Source: Chryseobacterium camelliae (GTDB lineage Bacteria; Bacteroidota; Bacteroidia; Flavobacteriales; Weeksellaceae). From it: a stretch of DNA of 64,000 bases. The notes beneath the pieces are model-generated. The model had not been told where the DNA came from. It did no database searches and saw nothing but the letters and a program-made list of their open reading frames with translations. Where the stretch lies: contig NZ_CP022986.1 in the NCBI RefSeq assembly GCF_002770595.1, positions 496,001-560,000 of the forward strand, written 5' to 3'. The translations under genes were made by a program, and so were the position numbers. Shown here piece by piece: positions 55,297 through 63,140 of the stretch (position 1 is the first letter of the stretch; every line of letters starts with the position of its first letter).

Positions 55297-56148
55297 ATGG
55301 TTCCAAAAGGAAGATTATTGATTATTGGTGGAAAGGAAGACCGTCACGGATCTTCTTCGGAAATGGAAGATAAAAACCATAATTTTTCACCCCATGAGAT
55401 CCTCAAAGACCTCATTACCTCAAAGGATGACCGTATTGAAGTTATAACAACCGCCAGTTCGGAGCCGGAAAGTATGCGGGATACTTACAGGAAAACGTTC
55501 AACGAGATCGGGTACAGCAATTTCGGATTTATTCATATCACCGAAACAGATTCAGAGCATAAAAAGGAATATATGGACCGGATCAGAGCTGCTAAAACCG
55601 TCTTTTTTACCGGAGGAGACCAGGCTAAGATCTGCGGTATCCTTAAGAATTCGGAAATCAGTAACCTTCTGTACGAAAAATACCGGCATGAGGAAGGTTT
55701 TATGATTGCCGGAACCAGTGCAGGAGCCATGTGTATTCCTGAAATCGTTATTTGTGAAGCAGAGAATGGTGAAGCTATTATAAAAGATGATATTGAAATT
55801 TCTTCCGGACTCGGTTTTATTAAAAACTGTATCGTGGACACCCATTTTGTGCACCGCGGCAGGTTCGGCCGGCTGGCCCATGCGGTAATGCTGCATAAAG
55901 AATGCTGGGGACTGGGCATAGGGGAAGATACGGCACTGCTGATAGAAGAAGGTGCAGTGGCCACCTGTAAAGGTTCAGGGATGGTGGTTGTGATCAGTGC
56001 CGGCGAGATCAGGCAGACCAATATTGAATTCGTCAGTAAAGGATGCCCGGTCTATGCTGAAAACCTAAAAGTGCATATCCTTACAGACGACTGTATCCTG
56101 AACCTGGATACCGGAGCCTTTAAAGGAGATAAAAGCGAAAACTGCTGA
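55297..56148 (+). CDS. Cyanophycinase (peptidase family S51)
   Basis: 283 residues; start at the ATG at 55297 (MVPKGRLLIIGGKEDRHG). The nucleophile elbow is MIAGTSAGAMC with Ser141, preceded by VFFTGGDQAKICG, and followed by SSGLGFIKNCIVDTHFVHRGRFGRL with the catalytic His, all typical of cyanophycinases. It has no signal peptide, so it is cytosolic. The family hydrolyses cyanophycin to beta-Asp-Arg dipeptides; no cyanophycin synthetase is in the window. Its stop lies in a terminator shared with the convergent permease gene. Confidence 0.9.
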   Translation: MVPKGRLLIIGGKEDRHGSSSEMEDKNHNFSPHEILKDLITSKDDRIEVITTASSEPESMRDTYRKTFNEIGYSNFGFIHITETDSEHKKEYMDRIRAAKTVFFTGGDQAKICGILKNSEISNLLYEKYRHEEGFMIAGTSAGAMCIPEIVICEAENGEAIIKDDIEISSGLGFIKNCIVDTHFVHRGRFGRLAHAVMLHKECWGLGIGEDTALLIEEGAVATCKGSGMVVVISAGEIRQTNIEFVSKGCPVYAENLKVHILTDDCILNLDTGAFKGDKSENC

Positions 56149-56165
56149 CCCTGGTCAGCAGTTTT
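56138..56165. terminator. Terminator overlapping the cyanophycinase stop codon
   Basis: 13-bp perfect arms (56138-56150, 56153-56165) with a 2-nt loop, between convergent genes. Confidence 0.85.
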
Positions 56166-56169
56166 TATA

Positions 56170-57585
56170 TTATTTGGCAGAAGACTGTTTCCGGTTGATC
56201 AGGTAATATACCGGAAGTCCCAGCAGTACGATGATAAAACCTGGCCATGTGTACTGCTGCTTGTAAATCAGCAATAAAATACAGAAGCCTGTCCCGATGA
56301 TGAGGTATACAATAGGCGTTACGGGATACAGCCATGTTTTGTACGGCCTTTGCAGTTCCGGCTGTTTAATCCTCAGGTAAATCACTCCGAAGACTGTAAT
56401 CATATAGAACAGCACGATAACGAAAGAAATCATATCCAGAAGGTTTCCATACTGCCCGCTCAGGCATAACAATGACGCCCAGATACCCTGCATCCACAGT
56501 GCATTGCCCGGAACTTCATTGGTATTGTTTTCTGCAGCGGACCTGAAAAACATCCCGTCCCTGGCCATGGTCTGAAAAACCCGTGCCCCGGCCAGGATTA
56601 ACCCGTTGTTGCAGCCGAAAGTGGAAACCATCACCAAAAGAGCGATAATAATGGTGCCCGCACTCCCGAAAATATTCTGTGACGCGGCCACTGCTACCCT
56701 GTCATTAGCTGCAAATGCCACGGTATCCCTGTCCAGCGCATTAAGGTAAACCACATTCGCGGCGATGTATAAAACCATTACGGCAGACGTCCCGTATATC
56801 ATGGACTTTACCACATTCTTTTTGGGATTATCAATTTCTCCCGATACGAAAGTCACGCTTTCCCAGGCAACGGAGCTGAATACGGAGCCTACCATAGCGG
56901 CGGCAATCCCACCCAGCAAAGTCATGCCGCCTATACGTTCCCAACCGTAATTAGTAAGGTTTCCAAGCGCATCTTTTCTGATGTTACTGAATGCATCCCA
57001 GCCAAAGCTGAAATTTTCGGAAAGGTGGGAAACATTTACGAAAAAGAAACCGGCCGCAATAAGCCCCAGCAAAGCCAGGATTTTAGAGCCGGTAAATATA
57101 TTCTGCAGCAGCTTGCCGCTTTCTACGCCACGCGTATTGATGTAAGTAAGCAGCAGGATCACCAGGATCGCTACGATCTGTATCCAGGTAATCTTAAATT
57201 CCCCGCTCTGAAAAATGGGTGCTGCGTCATTGAGCGCCGGGATCAGGTAGGCGGTATATTTCCCGAAAGCTACGGCAACTGCTGCAATCGTACCGGTCTG
57301 GATAACGGTAAACAGTCCCCATCCGTATAAAAATCCCATTTTCTTGCCGAAAATTTCTTTCAGGTAGGTGTATTGTCCGCCGGCTTTAGGGAATAATGCC
57401 GACAGTTCACCGTAACTGATGGCTGCTGCAATCGTCATGACCCCGGTAATGATCCAGACTACAATAAGCCAGAATCCGGAGCCCAGGTTCCTCATGATGT
57501 CGGCACTTACAATAAATATCCCGCTCCCGATCATGGATCCCATAACGAGCATGACGGCGTCCCAAAGTTTTAGTTTTTTATGCAT
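56170..57585 (-). CDS. APC family amino acid permease
   Basis: 471 residues with about 12 membrane segments. N-terminal KLWDAVMLVMGSMIGSGIFIVSADIMRNLGS holds the GSGIF substrate motif of the LeuT-fold APC family; GELSALFPKAGGQYTYLKEIFGKKMGFLYGW and FSSVAWESVTFVSGEIDNPKKNV are further signatures. It should import or exchange amino acids by a cation- or substrate-coupled mechanism; the specific substrate is unknown. It has its own promoter (TATATTTG at 57602-57609) and is convergent with the cyanophycinase. Confidence 0.93.
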   Translation of the reverse strand: MHKKLKLWDAVMLVMGSMIGSGIFIVSADIMRNLGSGFWLIVVWIITGVMTIAAAISYGELSALFPKAGGQYTYLKEIFGKKMGFLYGWGLFTVIQTGTIAAVAVAFGKYTAYLIPALNDAAPIFQSGEFKITWIQIVAILVILLLTYINTRGVESGKLLQNIFTGSKILALLGLIAAGFFFVNVSHLSENFSFGWDAFSNIRKDALGNLTNYGWERIGGMTLLGGIAAAMVGSVFSSVAWESVTFVSGEIDNPKKNVVKSMIYGTSAVMVLYIAANVVYLNALDRDTVAFAANDRVAVAASQNIFGSAGTIIIALLVMVSTFGCNNGLILAGARVFQTMARDGMFFRSAAENNTNEVPGNALWMQGIWASLLCLSGQYGNLLDMISFVIVLFYMITVFGVIYLRIKQPELQRPYKTWLYPVTPIVYLIIGTGFCILLLIYKQQYTWPGFIIVLLGLPVYYLINRKQSSAK

Positions 57586-57601
57586 ATTCAGATATAGGTG
57601 C

Positions 57602-57609
57602 CAAATATA
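57602..57609 (-). promoter_or_regulatory. -7 promoter box (TATATTTG) of the permease gene
   Basis: A perfect TAnnTTTG match on the minus strand, 16 bp upstream of the ATG. Confidence 0.55.
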
Positions 57610-57669
57610 AACAATTATGGAATGTTTTTTATCAATCTGCTATTGAGATTGAGATTCAAATTTTATTAG

Positions 57670-57677
57670 TATTTTTG
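57670..57677 (+). promoter_or_regulatory. -7 promoter box (TATTTTTG) of the DUF4920 gene
   Basis: TAnnTTTG match 14 bp upstream of the ATG. Confidence 0.5.
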
Positions 57678-57691
57678 AAAAAATATTAAAC

Positions 57692-58207
57692 ATGAAATAT
57701 AAAGCAGTACTATTTGCCGCTGCCCTGAGTGTTTCGGCACTGGCTTTTTCACAGGAATCTTCATCAAAGAAAATAGGACCGCCTGCCGGTAATGCTATGG
57801 TTGGTGATACGTACGGGTCCGCAGTAAATGCGTCTGTAGAATCAAAAGCGATCAGCGTAGAAAAACTGAACAAAAAACTTAAAAAAGAGAACAAGAAAGT
57901 AGAGAACGTTGCCATCAAGGGAAAAGTAACGGATGTATGTGACAAAAAAGGCTGCTGGCTGACCATTGAAACGGAAGACAATTCTCAGTTTTTTGTTAAG
58001 ATGAAAGACTACGCATTCTTTGTTCCTACTGCTCTCAAAGGTAAAAATGTGGTCCTGGAAGGAAGTGCTGAGAGAAAAGTAACTTCGGTTGATGAACAGA
58101 AGCACTATGCAGAAGATGCCAAAAAAACTCAGTCCGAAATTGATGCCATTACCCAGCCGAAAGAAGAAATCAGGTTTGTGGCTAACGGAATAAAAGTGGT
58201 GAACTGA
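57692..58207 (+). CDS. Secreted DUF4920 domain protein
   Basis: 171 residues, signal peptide 1-20 (ALAFSQ). The mature part is DUF4920: GPPAGNAMVGDTYGSAV, then VAIKGKVTDVCDKKGCWLTIETEDNSQFFVKMKDYAFFVPTALKGKNVVLEGSA, an OB-fold-like segment with a Cys pair (CDKKGC). The family often sits beside cytochrome or metal-handling genes; here it is alone. Function unknown; binding of a metal or a disulfide by the Cys pair is plausible. Confidence 0.85.
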   Translation: MKYKAVLFAAALSVSALAFSQESSSKKIGPPAGNAMVGDTYGSAVNASVESKAISVEKLNKKLKKENKKVENVAIKGKVTDVCDKKGCWLTIETEDNSQFFVKMKDYAFFVPTALKGKNVVLEGSAERKVTSVDEQKHYAEDAKKTQSEIDAITQPKEEIRFVANGIKVVN

Positions 58208-58282
58208 TTTCAATAGGTTTCAATTCACTCATTAGATATAGAACATCCTATAGCAGGCATTTTAAGGCCTGATAAAACAATT

Positions 58283-58317
58283 AAACCGACTGCCACTAGG
58301 GTCAGCCGGTTTTTTAA
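58283..58317 (+). terminator. Terminator of the DUF4920 gene
   Basis: A stem AACCGaCTG/CAGcCGGTT with one mismatch and a 10-nt loop, followed by six T. Confidence 0.6.
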
Positions 58318-58384
58318 TTTTTAGTTCATTTTTGCACCGTTTACTTTCGAAATTAGTTTCAGGCAGACTATAGCTGTAAATATT

Positions 58385-59494
58385 TTAATCTTCAAACGTA
58401 AAGTCAGCGATCGAATCCAGTTTCGGATATTTCTTTTCCGATCTGAATTTCTTTCCGGTACAGTCTATTTCCACCCAGCCTTTTTTCTTTTTCACATCCC
58501 CGGCTTCCATGACATAGGGTACAAATGAGATCTCCTCTTTGTCGTCCTCCTTGACTTCCCTGTATTGCACGGCGATATCCAGGACGCATTCATGTTCCGT
58601 ATTCAGTTTGACATTACGGTAAATGATATCATAATGGGTTTCCTTGTTTTCCGGAATCTCAAAATACGTTTCCCAGCCCTCCGTGCCGGACTTAAGATCA
58701 GCCATGGCTTTCAGTGCATAGTATAGAGCAACCGTATAATACTTCCGTGTTCCCTTTCTGGTGTAATCATTTTCAAAATGTCCGCCTTCGAATAAAATAA
58801 CCGGCAGCCCTTCCCTGATGAAATTATCGCCCGTTGAAGAAGGATAGAATTCATCCGTATACCTTCCGATCTGTTCCGGGATAAGATCTTTGAGATGATG
58901 ATACACCTCTGCAATCACAGCCATGCATTTTTTCCTGTTTTCGGTTACGGTACGTTCCACATTTTCGGAAGGGGCAAGAAACGAAAGCGTGGCAGGATGA
59001 ATGCCGTCCGTGGTGAATATGGTCCGCTGCTCATGAAGATTCAATGCGTAGTCATATTTTTTGTCAGCGACGGCCTGCTTCAGGTATTTGATCTCAACGC
59101 TCGCTTCATTATGGAAATCACGATTGAGATCAATGTCCATGGCATTGAGCCGCGTCCATCTTTCCGAACCGTCAGGATTCAGCATAAAAATAAAATCAAA
59201 CTCCAGCTGCCTCAGTATTCCTTCTGCAAGTTCAGGGTATTTGTGCCAGGTCTCAAGAAGGTCTAGCATGGCATGGGTAGCATTTGACTCATTGCCGTGC
59301 ATCTGAGACCAGGCAAGAACTTTAACCGGACCTGAGCCGATGGTAAGCTTATAAACAGGCTTTCCTAAAAAAGAAATGCCTATCTGTTGCAGCGAGTTAC
59401 TAAAATTAGCCCGGAGATACACAAAAAGTTTTTCAGGGAGAATATAGCGATGTAAAAAATCAGGATGTGAAGTATAAACGTGTTCAAATTGCAT
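58385..59494 (-). CDS. M14 family zinc carboxypeptidase
   Basis: 369 residues, no signal peptide. Zinc site: HGNES (His66, Glu69) in VLAWSQMHGNESNATHAMLDLL, and the third ligand in YDYALNLHEQRT. Substrate-binding Asn-Arg is in MDIDLNRDFHNEAS, and NPDGSERW follows the usual order. The catalytic Glu is probably in VILFEGGHFENDY. The C-terminal 90 residues form an added beta-rich part (EHECVLDIAVQYREVKEDDKEEI). It is probably a cytosolic peptidase or deacylase. Its promoter faces the operator-rich gap. Confidence 0.88.
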   Translation of the reverse strand: MQFEHVYTSHPDFLHRYILPEKLFVYLRANFSNSLQQIGISFLGKPVYKLTIGSGPVKVLAWSQMHGNESNATHAMLDLLETWHKYPELAEGILRQLEFDFIFMLNPDGSERWTRLNAMDIDLNRDFHNEASVEIKYLKQAVADKKYDYALNLHEQRTIFTTDGIHPATLSFLAPSENVERTVTENRKKCMAVIAEVYHHLKDLIPEQIGRYTDEFYPSSTGDNFIREGLPVILFEGGHFENDYTRKGTRKYYTVALYYALKAMADLKSGTEGWETYFEIPENKETHYDIIYRNVKLNTEHECVLDIAVQYREVKEDDKEEISFVPYVMEAGDVKKKKGWVEIDCTGKKFRSEKKYPKLDSIADFTFED

Positions 59495-59514
59495 TTACAA
59501 AAGTTTACTGTATT

Positions 59515-59522
59515 CAAAGGTA
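59515..59522 (-). promoter_or_regulatory. -7 promoter box (TACCTTTG) of the M14 gene
   Basis: TAnnTTTG match on the minus strand, 20 bp upstream of the ATG. The first operator dyad (59549-59562) lies just beyond its expected -33 position. Confidence 0.55.
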
Positions 59523-59548
59523 AAAATTTTTATCAACTTGATAGGTGA

Positions 59549-59562
59549 TTTACATTTGTAAA
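59549..59562. promoter_or_regulatory. Putative operator 1 (TTTACATTTGTAAA)
   Basis: A perfect TTTACA-2 bp-TGTAAA dyad. It lies next to the M14 promoter. Confidence 0.65.
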
Positions 59563-59782
59563 TAAATTAAACAAATAGATCTGCCAGATTGTCTGTTGAT
59601 AAAATTGTGGATTGCTAAATTATTAATGATAACGTTTCAAAGATTTATAAATCAGATAATTATAAATTTTAACTAGATGATTTATTTAATGTTACTTTAA
59701 GTATAAAATCACGTATTTATCCATATTTAAGGGTTATTCACTTAAACATAGGGATGCGGATAATTATTGTTTATAATTATCA

Positions 59783-59796
59783 TATACAAATGTAAA
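59783..59796. promoter_or_regulatory. Putative operator 2 (TATACAAATGTAAA)
   Basis: It matches TTTACAnnTGTAAA with one mismatch. Confidence 0.55.
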
Positions 59797-60213
59797 CTGT
59801 TAGTAATTTTACGATTCCTGGTGCGGAGTGTATATAAATTTTGTTCAGTTTACCGTTCCTATTTGTGTTCAGTCTTTCCTGATTGCATCAGACAGCGGAT
59901 TGATGTATACTGTTGCAGTATGATATAGATTATAGAATACAGTAGTTTATTCATTCCTTTTAAAACGAGGTATAGCACTTATAATAGCTCATACCCTTCC
60001 CCTGCCCTATAATCAGGTATCCAGATGATCCTGATTCATTTTTAATGGCATTATGCAGCCCATAAATCAGGATTTTCCTGATGCAAAAGTATCATATCAT
60101 TTAGATTTTCAGTTAAAAATTTAATAACACCCATTGCGGAAAAGATGTTTAATAAAATATGCAGTATAATTTTATCAACAATAATAAGTACTGTAAATCA
60201 AGTCATTAAATAG

Positions 60214-60227
60214 TTTACAGCTGTACA
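60214..60227. promoter_or_regulatory. Putative operator 3 (TTTACAGCTGTACA)
   Basis: It matches the TTTACAnnTGTAAA dyad with one mismatch. Confidence 0.5.
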
Positions 60228-60237
60228 TTTTAATAAT

Positions 60238-60260
60238 TTACATTTGTTTACAAATGTATT
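60238..60260. promoter_or_regulatory. Putative double operator 4 (overlapping dyads)
   Basis: Two overlapping TTTACAnnTGT sites (60238-60251, 60247-60260). They form a larger palindrome, TACATTTG-4 bp-CAAATGTA. It abuts the -33 element of the HTH gene. Confidence 0.65.
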
Positions 60261-60290
60261 TTGTTGTTTTATATTTATTCTTTACATTTG
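60260..60290 (+). promoter_or_regulatory. Promoter of the HTH regulator gene (TTTG - 19 bp - TACATTTG)
   Basis: Perfect Bacteroidota promoter: TTTG at 60260-60263, exactly 19 bp, TACATTTG at 60283-60290; 24 bp to the ATG at 60315. Confidence 0.8.
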
Positions 60291-60294
60291 TAAA
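60281..60294. promoter_or_regulatory. Putative operator 5 (TTTACATTTGTAAA), overlying the -7 box
   Basis: A perfect dyad identical to operator 1 that contains the whole -7 box, so protein bound here would block RNA polymerase. Confidence 0.7.
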
Positions 60295-60302
60295 TACGTA
60301 AA

Positions 60303-60316
60303 TATACAAATGTAAT
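60303..60316. promoter_or_regulatory. Putative operator 6 (TATACAAATGTAAT), at the start codon
   Basis: It matches TTTACAnnTGTAAA with two mismatches and covers the expected transcription start to the ATG. Confidence 0.55.
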
Positions 60317-60872
60317 GGGCTTAAATGAGCGGATTTCCAAGGTCATTGAATATTCTAAACTCACTCCCTCTGAATTTGCAGATGAGGTGGATGTACAGCG
60401 ATCATCCATCTCGCATATTACCTCGGGAAGGAACAAACCGTCCCTGGAATTTATTATTAAAATCAAATCGCGTTTTCCGGAAATCCTCTGGGATTGGTTA
60501 GTCAATGGCGAAGGGGAAATGCTGAAATCCGAATTGCCTGAGGACAGCGATCCGGATCTGGAACCTGAGCCGGAAGAAGAGATCATCGCTGACGAAAAAA
60601 CAAAACCTACTCCTTTGTCAGATCTTTTTACGATGATGAATGATGAAGAAGATTTCGGATCAGATGAGCCGCTTACGGAGCCTTCTGTACAAGTGCCCCG
60701 AGAAGCCGTTATACCGGCCAGGACTGAAAGCATCCCTAAAATATCGGATTCTCAGCGATTAGCCCCTACTAATGAAGAAATATTAGGTCAAGTCATTGAA
60801 AAACAGACCAGTAAGATAAAGCGTATTGTGCTCTTCTATGAAAACGGAAAATTTGAAAGTTTTGAACCTTAA
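60315..60872 (+). CDS. XRE-type helix-turn-helix regulator
   Basis: 185 residues. The N-terminal HTH (residues 1-65) reads ERISKVIEYSKLTPSEFADEVDVQRSSISHITSGRNKPSLEF and ends in WDWLVNGEGEML. A long acidic, Pro- and Glu-rich linker (about 70-150) follows, then a short C-terminal segment (ILGQVIEKQTSKIKRIVLFYENGKFESFEP) that may dimerise. The HTH is of the cro/cI type common in Flavobacteriia. Its promoter is overlaid by TTTACAnnTGTAAA dyads, which suggests autoregulation. No ligand or catalytic domain is seen, and its other targets are unknown. Confidence 0.85.
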   Translation: MGLNERISKVIEYSKLTPSEFADEVDVQRSSISHITSGRNKPSLEFIIKIKSRFPEILWDWLVNGEGEMLKSELPEDSDPDLEPEPEEEIIADEKTKPTPLSDLFTMMNDEEDFGSDEPLTEPSVQVPREAVIPARTESIPKISDSQRLAPTNEEILGQVIEKQTSKIKRIVLFYENGKFESFEP

Positions 60873-60918
60873 CATGCGCTGTTAAGGGTATTATTCAATA
60901 CCTGTTCAATACAAAAAA

Positions 60919-60948
60919 AGTAAACCCCGCATAGTTGCGGGGTTTACT
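60919..60948. terminator. Bidirectional terminator
   Basis: 12-bp perfect arms AGTAAACCCCGC/GCGGGGTTTACT with a 6-nt loop, between the HTH gene (+) and proline dehydrogenase (-). Confidence 0.92.
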
Positions 60949-60967
60949 CTTATATAAAGATTGAAAA

Positions 60968-62140
60968 TTATCTGCTTCTCTTCCTTCTCTCCAGTTCTTT
61001 GCTGATCAGCCCGAGTTCCCGTCCGGTTTGCCCTGCTACGGAAGTATTTTCCTGGGCCCTTCTTGTCAGGTAAGGCACAACATCCTTCACGGGTCCGTAC
61101 GGAAGGTATTTGGTGGCATTATATCCTTTATCTGAAAGGTAAAAAGTGATATTGTCACTCATCCCGTACAGCTGTCCGAAAAAGATATGAGGATTGTCAT
61201 TGTCAAGGCCTCTGGCCTTCATTTTATCCATCACCAACTCAGAAGAGATTTCATTATGGGTACCGAAAAATGCCGAAAGCCTGTCCGGATGATCCATTAC
61301 AAAATCAATTCCAGCATTGTAGTTTTTGTCCGTAGCTTCCTTATTCGGCTGGATAGGATCCGCATAACCTTTCTCTGCTGCTCTTGCCCGTTCCTTTTCC
61401 ATATAGGCTCCTCTAACGATCTTATATCCGATAAAATAGCCTTTTTCATGTGCCCTCTGAAGATGGGACTGCATGTATTCGAGCCGTCCAGTCCTGTACA
61501 TCTGGATGGTATTCCAGACGATCGGTTTTTCGCGGTTGTACTTTTCCATCATCTCCTCGCACAGGTGATCTGCTGCATCCTGCATCCATGTTTCCTCCGC
61601 ATCTACCATTACTTTTTTATCATGCTCATGGCAAAGGCTGCATACTTCATCAAACCTTTTGACCACCCTTGTCCATTCTTCTTTCTGGCTGGAAGTAAGC
61701 TCTACGTTCTTCCCCACAGCTTCATACAGATCTATCCTCCCGAATGCCGTAGGCTTGAATACGATGAACGGAATGGCAGGATTTCCCACTGAAAATTTTA
61801 CGATATCCTTGATTTCCGTGCAAACTGCATCAAACGTTTCCTCATCTTCTTTTCCTTCAATGGAATAATCGAAGATGCTTCCCACGCCTCTCTTGAAAAG
61901 CTGTTTCACAACTTTCATGCTTTCCTCACGCGTTTCGCCACCGCAAAACTGTTCGAACAGGGTATTTTTTACAATTCCGGTTACCATCGGAAAATTATTG
62001 TGGACAGTAAAATTCAGAACGGATGTTCCGATTTTGGTAAGGGCCGGCTGTTCAATCATTTTGAACATCCAGTATGCTTTCCTTAGCTGTGCATCAGATT
62101 TGTCTGCAAAAGCAATTTTAGTATCGTTAAAAATGGGCAT
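60968..62140 (-). CDS. Proline dehydrogenase family protein
   Basis: 390 residues, monofunctional PutA-type FAD TIM barrel. Features are GVGSIFDYSIEGKEDEETFDAV, IPFIVFKPTAFGRIDLYEAVG, KKVMVDAEETWMQDAADHL, VWNTIQMYRTGRLEYMQSHLQRA, KIVRGAYMEKERARAAEKGYADPIQ and FFGTHNEISSELVMDKM, with PHIFFGQLYGMSDNITF and YLPYGPVKDVVPYLTRRAQEN at the end. It oxidises proline to pyrroline-5-carboxylate and passes electrons to a quinone. No P5C dehydrogenase is adjacent. The promoter TACCTTTG lies at 62163-62170. Confidence 0.92.
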   Translation of the reverse strand: MPIFNDTKIAFADKSDAQLRKAYWMFKMIEQPALTKIGTSVLNFTVHNNFPMVTGIVKNTLFEQFCGGETREESMKVVKQLFKRGVGSIFDYSIEGKEDEETFDAVCTEIKDIVKFSVGNPAIPFIVFKPTAFGRIDLYEAVGKNVELTSSQKEEWTRVVKRFDEVCSLCHEHDKKVMVDAEETWMQDAADHLCEEMMEKYNREKPIVWNTIQMYRTGRLEYMQSHLQRAHEKGYFIGYKIVRGAYMEKERARAAEKGYADPIQPNKEATDKNYNAGIDFVMDHPDRLSAFFGTHNEISSELVMDKMKARGLDNDNPHIFFGQLYGMSDNITFYLSDKGYNATKYLPYGPVKDVVPYLTRRAQENTSVAGQTGRELGLISKELERRKRSR

Positions 62141-62162
62141 TACTCGTATTAGATTAGTTCTG

Positions 62163-62193
62163 CAAAGGTAATGATAACCCCTGTTTTATTAAA
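62163..62193 (-). promoter_or_regulatory. Promoter of the proline dehydrogenase gene (TTTA - 19 bp - TACCTTTG)
   Basis: -7 box TACCTTTG at 62163-62170; TTTA at 62190-62193, 19 bp upstream, is one base from the -33 consensus. Confidence 0.6.
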
Positions 62194-62201
62194 GGATTTT
62201 T

Positions 62202-63131
62202 TTACAATTTGTTCTCAATTCCATTCAGGAGCATGGCAAGGATGCCGATAAAAACCCAGAACCGCAAAATATTGAGGGTAATGAATTTAGTCTTTCTGGT
62301 ATACCTGATCATCAGATACATGCATACAGCCATAACCAATAATCCCGCTTCAAAATAATATCCCATGATTCCGGAAATACCCTCTTTATCAATCAGCTTC
62401 ACGGAAACCCCCATAATCACAACGAGCAGTGCGCCGATAATGATCTTTGAGGTTTGCGGCTGGAAACTGTTTGAAATCGTATGATATCCGAAAGCCTTGT
62501 CGACACTCCTGGTAAGTGTATCTTTTACGATATCAATGCATAACAGGACTAGGAAAAGGAAAACAGCCATCAGCAGCACCTTCCAGGAAAACGTCTCATA
62601 ATAGACCATCATCCCGAAAAACGGATATAACGTAAGGCTGACAAAAGTAAGGTTGTTAAGGATCAGGATACGGCTCAGCTTATGGCTGTAGAACCACATA
62701 AAAAACTGGTATACAAGGAAAAAAAGGAATACCCGGTAAGAGATGACAAGTGCCACACCTAAGGAAATGATCCCTAAAAACAGATAGACATAGAGGAAAT
62801 ACCGCTGCGATATAAAGCTCTGGATCCTTGTCCTGAACGGCTTGACCACATGGTCTTTCTCAAAATCGTAAAACTGGTTGATGATTCCTCCTGCCAGAAT
62901 AGTGAGGACGGTACAGAAAATAATGCCGTGAACTTTGAAATCGAAGACGAATTTCCTGAAGGATTCATCCCGGTTAAAGAGGAAAAACGTAGACACATAC
63001 AAGGCAAAAGTAAGCAATGCAGCTACGAAGAACCTGGTGCCGACCATGAAGCCCACCAGTTGTGAAAATCTGTAAAAAAGAGATTTGGATGCAGGAGACG
63101 GGGTCCGCAAATTTTCTTTTTCAGAATTCAT
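62202..63131 (-). CDS. UbiA family prenyltransferase (geranylgeranylglycerol-phosphate type candidate)
   Basis: 309 residues with about nine membrane segments. The first Asp-rich motif is GGIINQFYDFEKDHVVKPFRTR (NxxxDxxxD); the second is CIDIVKDTLTRSVDKAFGYHTIS. Both differ from MenA, which is also present in this window, so the substrate is probably different. A likely candidate is (S)-3-O-geranylgeranylglyceryl phosphate geranylgeranyltransferase, often annotated in Bacteroidota. Mevalonate kinase starts upstream 9 bp away on the same strand, consistent with an isoprenoid role. The exact substrates need assay. Confidence 0.8.
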   Translation of the reverse strand: MNSEKENLRTPSPASKSLFYRFSQLVGFMVGTRFFVAALLTFALYVSTFFLFNRDESFRKFVFDFKVHGIIFCTVLTILAGGIINQFYDFEKDHVVKPFRTRIQSFISQRYFLYVYLFLGIISLGVALVISYRVFLFFLVYQFFMWFYSHKLSRILILNNLTFVSLTLYPFFGMMVYYETFSWKVLLMAVFLFLVLLCIDIVKDTLTRSVDKAFGYHTISNSFQPQTSKIIIGALLVVIMGVSVKLIDKEGISGIMGYYFEAGLLVMAVCMYLMIRYTRKTKFITLNILRFWVFIGILAMLLNGIENKL

Positions 63132-63140
63132 TCAGGTCTT

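Larger units (their letters stand above)
59523..60314. other. 820-bp AT-rich intergenic region with an operator array
   Basis: No gene seen. It holds the dyads listed below, ATACTG/CAGTAT (59907-59912, 59916-59921), and otherwise nothing. Both flanking genes point away from it. Confidence 0.75.

Noticed and set aside
59549..60316. CRISPR array
   Set aside because: The repeats are 14-bp dyads at irregular distances, with no spacers of constant length and no cas genes.
60275..60733. Antisense frame over the HTH gene
   Set aside because: It has low complexity (Ser-rich) and overlaps a well-supported regulator.
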